From Candidatus Nitrotoga sp. LAW (GTDB lineage Bacteria > Pseudomonadota > Gammaproteobacteria > Burkholderiales > Gallionellaceae): a DNA stretch of 64,000 nt. The stretch covers positions 297,405 through 361,404 of the forward strand of contig QFXI01000009.1 of NCBI GenBank assembly GCA_003402315.1, given 5' to 3'. This document shows, piece by piece, positions 45,918 to 54,833 of this stretch (positions within the stretch are counted from its first letter, which is position 1; every line of letters starts with the position of its first letter). The position numbers and the translations under genes are program-made. The notes beneath the pieces are model-generated. The model was not told where the DNA came from. It ran no database searches and worked only from the letters and a program-made list of their open reading frames with translations.

Positions 45918-46814
45918 TCACCCCCTCGGGTGATGCTGTGCATGCAGTTGCTTCAACCGTTCGCGTGCTACATGCGTGTAAATCTGCGTGGTAGAAATGT
46001 CGGTATGGCCAAGCAGCAGTTGGACTACGCGCAGATCTGCTCCATGATTAAGCAAATGTGTGGCGAAGGCGTGGCGCAAGGTATGCGGTGATAGTGATTT
46101 GTATAGGCCGCAGTGCTTGGCGTGACGTTTGATGAGATACCAGAACATCTGCCGCGTCATCGCTGTGCCACGCTGAGTAACGAACATCGCTGCATTTAAT
46201 TTATTGCCCAGCAAGGTTGGGCGTGCATCAACCAGATAGCGGTGCAGCCAGTCCAGCGCTTCCTCTCCCAGCGGTACCAGACGTTCTTTATTACCCTTGC
46301 CCATCACGCGCACTATGCCCATGTCGAGGCTGACCTGTGCGACGCTCAAACTGATTAACTCGGAAACGCGCAGACCACTGGCATATAGCACTTCCAGCAT
46401 AGTGCGGTCACGCATGCCCAGAGGTGTATTTATATCAGGTGCTTGCAGCAGCATATCCACATCCTGTTCGGTGAGCGTTTTTGGCAGGTTACGTGGCAGC
46501 TTGGGGGTAGCGATTTGCAGGGTGGGATCAGTGTCTATTTTGCTCTGCCGTAACAGGTAACGGAACAGACGTTTGAGGCTTGATATGGCACGACTGGTAC
46601 TGGTGGCTTTAGCTTTTTGTTTGACGAGCAAATAAGCGAGAAAGCCTTGGAGGTCAGCGTGTGTGGCCTCTAGTAAGGAAGAGTGGCGTTGTTTTTCTAT
46701 CCAGAAAATAAATTTGCACAGATCGCGTCTGTAGCTTTCCAATGTGTTGCGCGACAAACCGTCTTCCAGCCACAAGCAATCGCAGAATTCATCCAGAATA
46801 TCAGTGTTGTTCAT
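45918..46814 (-). CDS. xerD: Site-specific tyrosine recombinase XerD
   Basis: XerD with XerC resolves chromosome dimers at dif during division. The 298-residue protein has the SAM-like N-terminal core-binding domain (EDGLSRNTLESYRRDL) and the catalytic domain with ASGLRVSELISL (Arg), GKGNKERLVPL (Lys), HTLRHAFATH (H244, R247), LLGHTDISTTQIYTHV (H270, nucleophile Y279). Length and closeness to XerD rather than a phage integrase argue for the housekeeping enzyme. No dif-like site was recognised here. Confidence 0.93.
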   Translation of the reverse strand: MNNTDILDEFCDCLWLEDGLSRNTLESYRRDLCKFIFWIEKQRHSSLLEATHADLQGFLAYLLVKQKAKATSTSRAISSLKRLFRYLLRQSKIDTDPTLQIATPKLPRNLPKTLTEQDVDMLLQAPDINTPLGMRDRTMLEVLYASGLRVSELISLSVAQVSLDMGIVRVMGKGNKERLVPLGEEALDWLHRYLVDARPTLLGNKLNAAMFVTQRGTAMTRQMFWYLIKRHAKHCGLYKSLSPHTLRHAFATHLLNHGADLRVVQLLLGHTDISTTQIYTHVARERLKQLHAQHHPRG

Positions 46815-46979
46815 ATATCTTTAGTCATTTGAATGTAGTGAGAAATTTCTATGATTCTGCACCGTATCCAAAATATTAGCTGTAGTTGCTCCCGTTTGTA
46901 CATAGCGCATTAATTTGTATATTAATTAGTGCAGTTAACAATAGGCGTATCAGTATAATCAATTGGTTACGAGCGAAGT

Positions 46980-47459
46980 TCAACAGACTCCCTGGTTTGA
47001 TTGTTTTTCATATGCTAGCAACCAGCATTTGATATCTAGCGCATTCCCTCCGCGCTGATGTATGAAGCCGCCGATACCAGACTTACTTACCACGCGATGG
47101 CAAGGGATGACAATAGGAATGGGATTTGCGCCGCACGCCTGACCAACCGCACGCGGGCTGGAAGTTAGCAACGTGGCAAGATCGCCATAACTTCGTGTTT
47201 GTCCGGGTGGAATAGCAGATATTGCTTGCCACACTTTTGTTTGATGGACAGTGCCGTTAAGCTTGAGTGAAAGATTAAAATGAAAATTTGGATCAATAAA
47301 ATAGGCCTGTAATTGTTCGCACACCTCTCGAGCGAACGCTTGGCTCGGCGGTTGTGGCGTGGCACCCAGCTCCAGAAAGTCGATGCCGGTCAGCGCATCC
47401 GCCCCACAGCGGATACCAAGCATACCAAATGGTGTAGATAACTTTGCCTGATAATTCAT
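46980..47459 (-). CDS. ogt: Methylated-DNA--protein-cysteine methyltransferase
   Basis: Ogt/MGMT takes methyl groups from O6-methylguanine in a suicide reaction. The 159-residue protein has the active site NPIPIVIPCHRVVSKSGIGGF-type block (acceptor C120), the Arg finger in SSPRAVGQACG and the helix-turn-helix region PPGQTRSYGDLA. Its length matches Ogt, not the Ada fusion. It lies on the same strand as xerD, 165 bp upstream of it. Confidence 0.93.
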   Translation of the reverse strand: MNYQAKLSTPFGMLGIRCGADALTGIDFLELGATPQPPSQAFAREVCEQLQAYFIDPNFHFNLSLKLNGTVHQTKVWQAISAIPPGQTRSYGDLATLLTSSPRAVGQACGANPIPIVIPCHRVVSKSGIGGFIHQRGGNALDIKCWLLAYEKQSNQGVC

Positions 47460-47496
47460 TTACCTTCCTTACACGAATATTTGGCTAGTTTCATGA

Positions 47497-47526
47497 GGTA
47501 ACCCCATGGCTTTACCGGGGGTTACC
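47497..47526. repeat. 9-bp hairpin GGTAACCCC/GGGGTTACC
   Basis: A perfect 9-bp stem with a 12-base loop lies 38 bp upstream of the ogt start codon. No T-run follows closely on either strand. It could affect ogt expression or be a remnant of a repeat element. Confidence 0.6.
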
Positions 47527-47552
47527 AAGGTTTAACTTGTACGTCGGCCGTA

Positions 47553-47590
47553 TTGAAACTTCTGTGTCTATCAAAAGATAGGAGTTTCAA
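47553..47590. repeat. Long bulged hairpin (TTGAAACTTC ... GAGTTTCAA)
   Basis: The outer arms pair over about 10 bases with one G-T pair, and an inner CTATC/GATAG stem closes an AAAA loop, leaving a bulge of 5 bases on the left arm. It lies between the other two hairpins of this gap. Purpose unknown. Confidence 0.5.
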
Positions 47591-47890
47591 GATAGGAGAA
47601 TATCAGGGTCTGAGCCATATGGGATGTAACCAGTAAATATCAGGTGGTTTATATTTTCAAGCGACAGAAGCAAGCAATATTTGGTGCATTGCGCAAGCAT
47701 TCATTTAGGAGAGATATTTCGGGATTGGCGTTATGAAGAAAGTGCAAAATGGTACTCGATGGTTGACACATGCTCATGTGTGTTTAATCAGGAGCGGAGA
47801 GACGAACGTTACAACCAAATGAATTTTGGCTATAGACGCTTTTAGGTGGATTATTTGCAACCAGAGCCTTTGAGGCGCTTTCAGCAGTAA

Positions 47891-47911
47891 ACCTCCGGCT
47901 CTACCGGAGGT
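47891..47911 (-). terminator. Terminator of the rpsP-rimM-trmD-rplS operon
   Basis: A perfect 8-bp stem ACCTCCGG/CCGGAGGT with a 5-base loop begins 54 bp past the rplS stop codon. On the minus strand it is followed by TTTA, a short T-tract. Position and stem strength fit a Rho-independent terminator, although the T-tract is poor. Confidence 0.6.
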
Positions 47912-47964
47912 AATTAATTGCCATTTCTCGTTTTAATCGAAATGAGAATGAACTAACTGCAGAC

Positions 47965-48333
47965 TTAAACCGCTTTGCGGTTAGGAAGTTTTTCCTTGAT
48001 ACGTGCGGATTTTCCGGAACGGTCACGCAAGTAGTACAGCTTAGCACGACGCACATCACCACGACGCTTGACTTCGATACTGGCGATGGCTGTTGAATAG
48101 GTTTGAAAAGTACGTTCCACACCTTCACTAGCGGAAATTTTCCGCACGATAAAAGACGAATTCAGACCACGATTGCGCTTTGCAATCACTACGCCTTCAT
48201 AAGCCTGCACACGTTTGCGTTCACCTTCGACCACATTCACATTAACAATAACAGTGTCGCCTGGGGCAAAGCTCGGGATTACTTTTCCCAGACGGGCAAT
48301 TTCTTCTTGTTCAAGTATTGCGATAAGATTCAT
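47965..48333 (-). CDS. rplS: 50S ribosomal protein L19
   Basis: L19 lies at the 30S-50S interface. The 122-residue protein starts [20 protein letters not shown] and carries [48 protein letters not shown] and [19 protein letters not shown], all family blocks. The start at 48333 overlaps the trmD stop by 4 bp; the frame extends upstream to 48474 within trmD, but that extension is not L19. Confidence 0.98.
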   Translation of the reverse strand: MNLIAILEQEEIARLGKVIPSFAPGDTVIVNVNVVEGERKRVQAYEGVVIAKRNRGLNSSFIVRKISASEGVERTFQTYSTAIASIEVKRRGDVRRAKLYYLRDRSGKSARIKEKLPNRKAV

Positions 48334-49106
48334 TTTATTTCCTCTTGTTGTACGGATGCTTGTTCCTGCTGGTACTCTGCCAGTAGCCGAGCTTCCTGTT
48401 TTGTTAACTGGCGTTGTGCCAGCAAATCTGGGCGGCGTTGCCAAGTTCGTCCCAACGCCTGCTTCAACCGCCACTTTTCTATCTCGGCGTGATGCCCAGA
48501 AAGTAAAACCTCTGGTATTCCTTCGCCTTCAAAAATTTCTGGCCGCGTGTAATGCGGACAATCCAGCAAGCCCGCTACAAATGAGTCCTGCTGTGCTGAT
48601 TCGGCATCCCCCAGCACACCGGGCAAGTGCCGCACCAGACTGTCTATCAGCACCATTGCTGCCAGCTCGCCACCGGATAACACGTAGTCGCCGATGGAAA
48701 GTTCTTCATCCACCTGCTGTCGTATCAGGCGTTCATCTACACCCTCGTAACGGCTTGCCAGCAGAATCAAACCATCATTCCGCTCCAAAAGTTCCTTCAC
48801 CACTTCGTGGGTTAGTTGTCGTCCTTGTGGCGACAAATGAATTACACAACTTTTGACCACGCCAGTTTGCGCTTGGCTTTGTTTCGCTGTTGCGATCGCC
48901 TGCGCGAGTGGCTCTGCCAGCATCAACATTCCCGGACCGCCGCCATAAGGTCGGTCATCCACGGAACGATGCTTGTCGCTGGTGAATTCACGCGGATTCC
49001 ATGTATGGAGCAAAAACTTGCCTTGCTCCGCCGCACGCCGCGTTACTCCATATTGGGTAATCGCGTCGAACATTTCCGGGAATAGCGTAATTACATCAAA
49101 GCGCAT
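48330..49106 (-). CDS. trmD: tRNA (guanine-N1)-methyltransferase TrmD
   Basis: TrmD makes m1G37 in tRNAs and prevents frameshifting. The 258-residue SPOUT enzyme shows [21 protein letters not shown] at the start, the family YGGGPGMLM, the knot region [14 protein letters not shown] and [18 protein letters not shown]. Stop codon overlaps rplS; it begins 9 bp after rimM. Confidence 0.98.
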   Translation of the reverse strand: MRFDVITLFPEMFDAITQYGVTRRAAEQGKFLLHTWNPREFTSDKHRSVDDRPYGGGPGMLMLAEPLAQAIATAKQSQAQTGVVKSCVIHLSPQGRQLTHEVVKELLERNDGLILLASRYEGVDERLIRQQVDEELSIGDYVLSGGELAAMVLIDSLVRHLPGVLGDAESAQQDSFVAGLLDCPHYTRPEIFEGEGIPEVLLSGHHAEIEKWRLKQALGRTWQRRPDLLAQRQLTKQEARLLAEYQQEQASVQQEEIK

Positions 49107-49115
49107 TGCTGCTGC

Positions 49116-49637
49116 TCAGTGTTTTGCAGCCCAATCGGTCGACCAATCGACACGTATCACTTTTTCCGTCAAGTCCACGTGCTTGATTGCGCTGGCAATG
49201 AACGGGATTAATAATTCCCCCCGATTTTTTTTGGACAGATCTTCCTGCACACACAGCACCTGATTAGCACCGGTATCCATTAGGTTGTCCACCACTCCCA
49301 GACATTCGCCAGCGAGATTAACCACCGTCAGCCCGATTAGATCCGACCAATAATATTCATCCTCAGGCTGTTGAGGCAGGCTGCTGCGTGGCACTGCCAC
49401 CAGCAAGCCTTTATATTTTTCGGCGGTGGTTCTGTCGTTGCTGCCAGAAAACTTGGCGATCAAACCTTTACTGTGCACAGCAAAGGCTTCCATAGTTATC
49501 TCGCACCAAGGATGATTCTCGTCGCCTAGCCACCAAATGGGATAGTCGGCAAGACTATCCACGGACTCGGTGTAAGTTTTAATCTTCACCCAGCCAAGAA
49601 TTCCCTGTGCCCCTGCCACGCGCCCCATAACTATCAT
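49116..49637 (-). CDS. rimM: 16S rRNA processing protein RimM
   Basis: RimM assists 30S maturation by binding S19. About 173 residues from ATG 49637: MIVMGRVAGAQGILGWVKIKT (N-terminal domain), then YYWSDLIGLTVVNLAGECLG and a PRC-barrel end with LLIPFIASAIKHVDL. I choose 49637 because the frame further up lies within rpsP; the start is then 13 bp after the rpsP stop. Confidence 0.96.
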   Translation of the reverse strand: MIVMGRVAGAQGILGWVKIKTYTESVDSLADYPIWWLGDENHPWCEITMEAFAVHSKGLIAKFSGSNDRTTAEKYKGLLVAVPRSSLPQQPEDEYYWSDLIGLTVVNLAGECLGVVDNLMDTGANQVLCVQEDLSKKNRGELLIPFIASAIKHVDLTEKVIRVDWSTDWAAKH

Positions 49638-49650
49638 GGAGTCTGATTGG

Positions 49651-49905
49651 TTATGCTTTTGCTGCAGCACCAGCGCGCTTGACCAGCTTGGCAACGGCGT
49701 CGCTCAATTGAGCACCTTTCTCTTGCCAGAAAGCTACGCGATCCAGTTGGATACGCATGGCTTCAGGGCCTTCCGGTGCAACTGGGTTATAAAAACCAAC
49801 GCGCTCGATGAACCGGCCATCACGGCGATTACGCGAATCGGCCACAACTACATTAAAAAATGGGCGATTCTTGGAGCCGCCACGTGCAAATCGAATAATA
49901 ACCAT
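49651..49905 (-). CDS. rpsP: 30S ribosomal protein S16
   Basis: S16 stabilises the 5' domain of 16S rRNA. The 84-residue protein starts [20 protein letters not shown] and contains [19 protein letters not shown] and [16 protein letters not shown], family blocks. It is the first gene of rpsP-rimM-trmD-rplS and has a promoter about 40 bp upstream. Confidence 0.98.
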   Translation of the reverse strand: MVIIRFARGGSKNRPFFNVVVADSRNRRDGRFIERVGFYNPVAPEGPEAMRIQLDRVAFWQEKGAQLSDAVAKLVKRAGAAAKA

Positions 49906-49944
49906 AGTTTCTACTTTATCGTGAGCAAATGCTAAAGGGCGCAG

Positions 49945-49974
49945 ATTTTACGACACTTTACAGAGTTGTGGCAA
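49945..49974 (-). promoter_or_regulatory. Sigma-70-like promoter of the rpsP operon
   Basis: On the minus strand TTGCCA (49974-49969) and TAAAAT (49950-49945) are spaced by 18 bp, with 40 bp to the rpsP ATG. Both boxes match consensus in at least four of six positions. The place fits the only promoter expected for this ribosomal-protein operon. Confidence 0.6.
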
Positions 49975-49980
49975 GTGACA

Positions 49981-50793
49981 TCAACGATGCAGTAATACTT
50001 CCAATACGAATTTGGTACCCAGATAGGCGAGCAGCAAAAAAATAAAGCCGCTCATTGTCCACCGCACCGCAGTGCGCCCGCGCCAGCCTTTATAATGATG
50101 GCCGAGTAACAACACTGCGAACACGCACCAGGAAATGAAACCGAACAGCATTTTATGATTGAATTGCCACGGCTTGCCGAATAGCTGATCGGAAAAGATA
50201 ACGCCCGACGCCAATGTCAGAGTGAGCAGAACAAAGCCAGCACCGATGATGCGGAATAATAAGGTTTCCATGGTGAGCAATGGCGGCAAGCCTTGCAGCA
50301 CACGCGGTAGCGTAGCATGGTGCAGGCGTTTTTCCACCAGTGACATCAGGCCCGCATGCAGCACCGCAATGGTGAATAAACTGTAGGCGAGCATTGCTGC
50401 CAGAATATGTGCCTCAAGGATAAATGAAAGATTGTTCGTTAGAGGATGGACTGTAGGAAAGAGTGTCGGTAGTAACGCACCTCCTGCTGCCAGAGGCAAC
50501 ACTAGAGTTTGCAGGCTGGCAATCGGGTAAAAAAAACGTGCTACCCAATACACTAGCATGGTCAACCACAAAATCAACGATAGCGCATTAATTAATCCAA
50601 AGTTCAGATCACCACCACTGAATAAATTGTTATACAGCAGGTATGCATGGAGTGCGAGCGGCAGCAATACAGCATGGCCAATCATTCCACGGTTTAAGAC
50701 GTCTATACTTCCGGCAGATTGTGCACGCCAAAAATAAACCGCTAACACGCTGTACGCAAGAAAGGTGATTACATAGAGCGCAAGATTCGACAT
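49981..50793 (-). CDS. CcsA-like cytochrome c biogenesis / inner-membrane protein (YpjD type)
   Basis: A 270-residue protein with about eight hydrophobic helices and conserved histidines in GKPWQFNHKMLFGFISW and LLGHHYKGWRGR. This is the CcsA/HemX-like family, part of heme handling for cytochrome c. In proteobacteria this short form (often called YpjD) is usually next to ffh, as here. Its actual substrate is uncertain. It diverges from ffh, and ends just before the rpsP promoter. Confidence 0.87.
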   Translation of the reverse strand: MSNLALYVITFLAYSVLAVYFWRAQSAGSIDVLNRGMIGHAVLLPLALHAYLLYNNLFSGGDLNFGLINALSLILWLTMLVYWVARFFYPIASLQTLVLPLAAGGALLPTLFPTVHPLTNNLSFILEAHILAAMLAYSLFTIAVLHAGLMSLVEKRLHHATLPRVLQGLPPLLTMETLLFRIIGAGFVLLTLTLASGVIFSDQLFGKPWQFNHKMLFGFISWCVFAVLLLGHHYKGWRGRTAVRWTMSGFIFLLLAYLGTKFVLEVLLHR

Positions 50794-50808
50794 TTTTAGT
50801 CAGGATGT

Positions 50809-50837
50809 TTTAGACTTCACGGATTCTACACTATAGC
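50809..50837 (+). promoter_or_regulatory. Possible promoter of ffh
   Basis: TTTAGA (50809-50814) and TATAGC (50832-50837) are spaced by 17 bp, each matching four of six consensus bases. AGGAG (50854-50858) lies 7 nt before the ffh ATG. The assignment is plausible but weak. Confidence 0.4.
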
Positions 50838-50865
50838 CAATGCTGCGGAAAACAGGAGCGATATC

Positions 50866-52215
50866 ATGCTGGACAACCTTACACAACGCCTTTCAGGCGT
50901 TATAAAAAACCTGCGGGGACAAGCGCGCTTGTCTGAAAGCAACATTCAGGATGCCTTGCGTGAAGTACGCTTGGCCTTGTTGGAAGCTGATGTGGCGCTG
51001 CCCGTGGTTAAAGAATTTACTACCCAGGTAAAGCAGGCTGCGCTGGGACAAGAGGTGTTGGGCAGCTTGACGCCGGGACAAGCATTGATTGGCATTGTAC
51101 ATCGTGAGCTGACTAAACTAATGGGTGAGCACAACGATGCGTTGAATCTCACCACCGTGCCGCCGGCCGTGATTTTGATGGCTGGTTTGCAGGGCGCAGG
51201 CAAGACTACCACGAGTGGAAAACTTGCCAAGTTGCTGCGTGAGCAGATGAAGAAAAAAATTCTGCTGGTTAGTTGTGACGTGTACCGTCCTGCTGCGATT
51301 GAGCAATTGCGTATCCTGGCGCAGCAATTGGAAATTGATTTTTTCGCTTCTGACATTAGCCAAAAGCCGTGCGATATAGCATTGGCAGCGCTTGATTACG
51401 CGCGCAAGCGTCACCACGATGTGCTGATTGTGGATACTGCTGGTCGCCTTGCAGTTAATGCCGCAATGATGGAAGAAATTCAGCAATTACACGCTGCCCT
51501 TAATCCGATTGAAACCCTGTTCGTTGTGGATGCCATGACTGGCCAGGACGCCGTGAATACCGCAAAGGCATTTGGCGAGGCGTTGCCGCTAAGCGGTATT
51601 ATCCTCACCAAACTGGATGGTGATGCGCGGGGTGGTGCGGCCTTGTCGGTACGGCATGTCACCGGTAAACCAATCAAATTTGTTGGCGTGAGCGAAAAGC
51701 CCAATGGCTTGGAAGCTTTCCACCCAGAGCGCATGGCTTCGCGCGTGTTGGGCATGGGTGATGTATTGTCACTGATTGAAGATGTCCACCGTGAGATTAA
51801 TCAGGCCGAGGCTGAAAAACTGGCCAAGAAAATCAAAAGCGGTCACGGATTTGATCTCAACGATTTCAAGATGCAAATCGTGCAAATGCGCAAAATGGGC
51901 GGCATGTCTGCTCTGATGGACAAGCTACCTGCACAACTCGGTCAGGCTGCGGCAAGCGCCAAGATGGACGACCGTACTATCAATCGCACTGAAGGCATCA
52001 TTAATTCAATGACAATGCAAGAACGCTCCCATCCGGAACTTATTAAAGCTTCACGTAAGCGCCGCATAGCCGCCGGAGCGGGGGTTCAGGTGATGCATGT
52101 TAATCAATTGTTGAGCCAGTTCGAACAAACGCAAAAAATGATGAAGATGTTCAGCAAAGGTGGCATAGGTAAATTGATGCGCGGTATGAAGGGCATGTTG
52201 CCCGGCAAACGTTAA
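50866..52215 (+). CDS. ffh: Signal recognition particle protein
   Basis: Ffh binds signal sequences and 4.5S RNA and targets membrane proteins with FtsY. The 449-residue protein has the N domain, the GTPase with GLQGAGKTTTSGKLA (about 106-120), DTAGRLAVNAAMM and TKLDGDARGGAALS, then the methionine-rich M domain (from about 300) ending GMKGMLPGKR. No 4.5S RNA gene was recognised in the window. Confidence 0.98.
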   Translation: MLDNLTQRLSGVIKNLRGQARLSESNIQDALREVRLALLEADVALPVVKEFTTQVKQAALGQEVLGSLTPGQALIGIVHRELTKLMGEHNDALNLTTVPPAVILMAGLQGAGKTTTSGKLAKLLREQMKKKILLVSCDVYRPAAIEQLRILAQQLEIDFFASDISQKPCDIALAALDYARKRHHDVLIVDTAGRLAVNAAMMEEIQQLHAALNPIETLFVVDAMTGQDAVNTAKAFGEALPLSGIILTKLDGDARGGAALSVRHVTGKPIKFVGVSEKPNGLEAFHPERMASRVLGMGDVLSLIEDVHREINQAEAEKLAKKIKSGHGFDLNDFKMQIVQMRKMGGMSALMDKLPAQLGQAAASAKMDDRTINRTEGIINSMTMQERSHPELIKASRKRRIAAGAGVQVMHVNQLLSQFEQTQKMMKMFSKGGIGKLMRGMKGMLPGKR

Positions 52216-52365
52216 GCCATGGAAACTTAAGACTACACTGAATAAGCACTGTATTTCCAGGATTTCAATTACGAAATATGTGTGACTGTGCAAAAAATTA
52301 AGTTCAACCCGTTTTGTTTTGCCCTTTCGGATTGCTCTTCTTGGACTTTTTGTCCGCTATGTTCT

Positions 52366-53523
52366 CTACCCGTTAGTTCCGAACATCATGCGTCTTGCTA
52401 CGAATTTTTTCGCGCCCGGCAGGCAATCCAGTACCGTAAGTGCAGCCGCGCGTCCTGATTTAAGCAGCAGCAGATCATTGGAGAAAAGACGCACCAAGCC
52501 ATCGGTGAAATGTATGCCGGCATTGCGGTCAAACTGACGTTGTTTGCGATAGCTGGTAAGCATGGCGCCTGAACCGAGCGCTTCAGGATCGCAGTTAAGA
52601 ATCTCTCGCGCCAGCTCCCACGCATCGCGCAGACCCATATTGAAACCTTGCCCGGCCACAGGATGCAACGTCTGTGCAGCATTGCCGATCAATGCTGTGT
52701 GCGGCAGCGTGATTTCGGGGGCACGCTTGAGCCGCAGTGGGAAACAGGCACGTTTCCCGATAGTTAAGAATTCCCCAACCCGATCACCGAAGTGCTGATG
52801 CAATTGCGCTAAAAAAGTGGCGTCATTCCAGTGCAGTATTTCCTGCGCCATTTTATGTGCCGCGGTCCACACCAGTTCGTATCCGTCCCTGAACGGCAGC
52901 AGTGCCAACGGTCCCTGCATAGTAAAGCGCTCGAACGCTATGTCCGGTTGCGGATGGGTGCAAGTGATATGTGCAATGACGGCACTTTGACCGTAATCGC
53001 GAATCTCCGGCGGATGGGCGGCTTCCAGCAACTTTCCCCCATCAGCCACCACCGCTAAGCGCGCTTCAAGTTGGTGGCCGTATCCTGCATGCTGATAGTT
53101 GATGAATGCGCCATTCGATGTGCTTTGTAGGTGCGTAACAGCAGCGCCAGTGAGATAAGTTACTTGGCTCCCCGTTAAAGCACTGTGTAATGCGTCTTGT
53201 AGCGCAGTGTAGGGCAGCACGTAGCCCAGTTCAGGCACCTTGAGTTCTTCGGCGCGTAACAGGGTGCGGCCAAAAGAATTTTTCTGTGAAATGTGGATGG
53301 TCTTGATCAACGAAACTTGCGTGATGCCATGCCACACCCCGAGTCTCTCGAGTAACTGACGGCTGCCACTGGACAACGCCAAGGCACGCGGGTCAGTGTT
53401 CACGTGTTCTATTTTGCGCGCTTCCAGCATGACAATCTGTAATCCGCTGTCGCGCAGTGCAAGCATCAACGCGGTGCCAACCGGCCCCCCCCCGATTATC
53501 GCGATGTCGCAATGTGCATTCAT
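52366..53523 (-). CDS. FAD-dependent UbiH/UbiF/VisC-family hydroxylase
   Basis: The 385-residue flavoprotein belongs to the class that hydroxylates ubiquinone precursors. It has CDIAIIGGGPVGTALMLALRD (FAD fold), LVWTAAH, and LIGNAAQTLHPVAGQGFNMGLRDA (about 288-311, the second FAD motif). Which ring carbon it acts on (UbiH, UbiF, UbiI or UbiM type) cannot be told from sequence alone. It overlaps pepP by 4 bp (53520-53523), a pairing common for pepP-ubiH. Confidence 0.9.
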   Translation of the reverse strand: MNAHCDIAIIGGGPVGTALMLALRDSGLQIVMLEARKIEHVNTDPRALALSSGSRQLLERLGVWHGITQVSLIKTIHISQKNSFGRTLLRAEELKVPELGYVLPYTALQDALHSALTGSQVTYLTGAAVTHLQSTSNGAFINYQHAGYGHQLEARLAVVADGGKLLEAAHPPEIRDYGQSAVIAHITCTHPQPDIAFERFTMQGPLALLPFRDGYELVWTAAHKMAQEILHWNDATFLAQLHQHFGDRVGEFLTIGKRACFPLRLKRAPEITLPHTALIGNAAQTLHPVAGQGFNMGLRDAWELAREILNCDPEALGSGAMLTSYRKQRQFDRNAGIHFTDGLVRLFSNDLLLLKSGRAAALTVLDCLPGAKKFVARRMMFGTNG

Positions 53524-54833
53524 GGCTGTCTCATCAAATCTTCAATAGCCGTTACAGTTTTGGGTACGGCTTCGGTCAGCACTTCGCAGCCCTGTGCAGT
53601 GATGGCCACATCATCTTCAATGCGGATCCCGATATTCCAGAATGCTTGCGGCACATCATCTGCCGGACGGATATAACAGCCCGGTTCGATCGTAAGTACC
53701 ATGCCGGGTTGCAGCGCACGCCAATTATTGTCCAGTTTGTATGGGCCGACATCGTGCACATCCATGCCGAGCCAGTGACCGGTACGATGCATGTAGAAGC
53801 GTTTGTAGCTGCCGCTTTCCAGCACAGCGTCGACGCTGCCATGGCATAACTTGAGGTCGGTAAAGCCTTGTGCCAGTACGCGCACGGCAGCGTCATGCGG
53901 TTCGTTCCAGTGTAAGCCAGGACGCGCGGTTGTAATAGCGGCAGCTTGTGCAGTCAATACCAACTCATAGATGTCTTTTTGTGCGCCATTGAAACGGCCA
54001 TTAACCGGAAAGGTACGGGTGATGTCCGCAGCATAGCCATCGACCTCGCAGGCTGCATCTATCAGCAATAGCTCGCCGTCTTGTAATTGTGCATTGTTGC
54101 TGATGTAGTGCAATACGCAGGCATTGGCACCACCAGCAACTATTGAGGTATAGGCGGGCGCTTGCGCACCGTTTTTGCGAAATTCGTGCAACAGCTCTGC
54201 CTCAATTTCATATTCCATTTTGCCGGGGCGGGTGGCGCGCATCGCGCGGATATGCGCGGCAGCAGAAATGGTGGCGGAACGGCGCATGATAGCAAGTTCG
54301 TCACTATCTTTAATTAAACGCATTTCATCCAGCAGCATGCGTATGTCATGAATTTCATTTGGCGCGGTTACGCCGCTGCGCACCTGTGCCTGTACACATG
54401 CGCGCAGCGCAAGAATGCGGTCATCCCACGGGGCATGGGCGCCAAGCGGATGAAACAGTGCGGGCTGGTTGCCCATCAGTCCGGTGAGCTTTTCATCCAG
54501 TTGTGCGATGGGAAATGCAGCATCGAATCCAAATTTTTCTTTCGCGCCGTCTGGTCCGTGGCGAAAACCATCCCAAATTTCTCGCTCCATATCTTTCGCG
54601 CGACAGAACAGAATGGACTGCGGGACGGCACCGGCGATTAACACAAGTACGGCCTCCGGTTCATCAAAGCCGGTAAGGTAGTGGAAGTGGCTATCAAAAC
54701 GATAAGGATAATGCGCGTCACCATTACGCAATACTTCCGGTGCGGTGGGAATGACGGCAATGCCACGTTGCATCTGGCTAATAAGGCGGTTACGGCGGCT
54801 GGCATAAAGAGAGGTATTAAACATGAGTGGCAT
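53520..54833 (-). CDS. pepP: Xaa-Pro aminopeptidase P
   Basis: PepP removes N-terminal residues before proline. The M24 enzyme (about 437 residues from ATG 54833) has an N-terminal domain with LTGFDEPEAVLVL and a pita-bread metal site: LLIDAACEVDGYAADITRTF (two Asp), HRTGHWLGMDVHDVG (His), LTIEPGCYI (Glu) and GIRIEDDV (Glu). I take ATG 54833 (or 54824, MFNTSLY); a longer frame begins at 54890 inside murU. It is coupled to the hydroxylase downstream and overlaps murU slightly. Confidence 0.94.
   Translation of the reverse strand: MPLMFNTSLYASRRNRLISQMQRGIAVIPTAPEVLRNGDAHYPYRFDSHFHYLTGFDEPEAVLVLIAGAVPQSILFCRAKDMEREIWDGFRHGPDGAKEKFGFDAAFPIAQLDEKLTGLMGNQPALFHPLGAHAPWDDRILALRACVQAQVRSGVTAPNEIHDIRMLLDEMRLIKDSDELAIMRRSATISAAAHIRAMRATRPGKMEYEIEAELLHEFRKNGAQAPAYTSIVAGGANACVLHYISNNAQLQDGELLLIDAACEVDGYAADITRTFPVNGRFNGAQKDIYELVLTAQAAAITTARPGLHWNEPHDAAVRVLAQGFTDLKLCHGSVDAVLESGSYKRFYMHRTGHWLGMDVHDVGPYKLDNNWRALQPGMVLTIEPGCYIRPADDVPQAFWNIGIRIEDDVAITAQGCEVLTEAVPKTVTAIEDLMRQP

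Larger units (their letters stand above)
47460..47964. other. 505-bp gap between ogt and rplS with three strong hairpins
   Basis: No gene is supported. Three inverted repeats occur: 47497-47526, 47553-47590 and 47891-47911. A frame of about 67 codons on the plus strand ending near 47845 has no recognisable family and no ATG, and I do not call it. The last hairpin is placed as the rplS terminator. Confidence 0.45.

Noticed and set aside
47631..47845. A plus-strand frame of about 67 codons in the ogt-rplS gap
   Set aside because: It has no ATG, no ribosome site and no family, although its amino acid composition looks protein-like.
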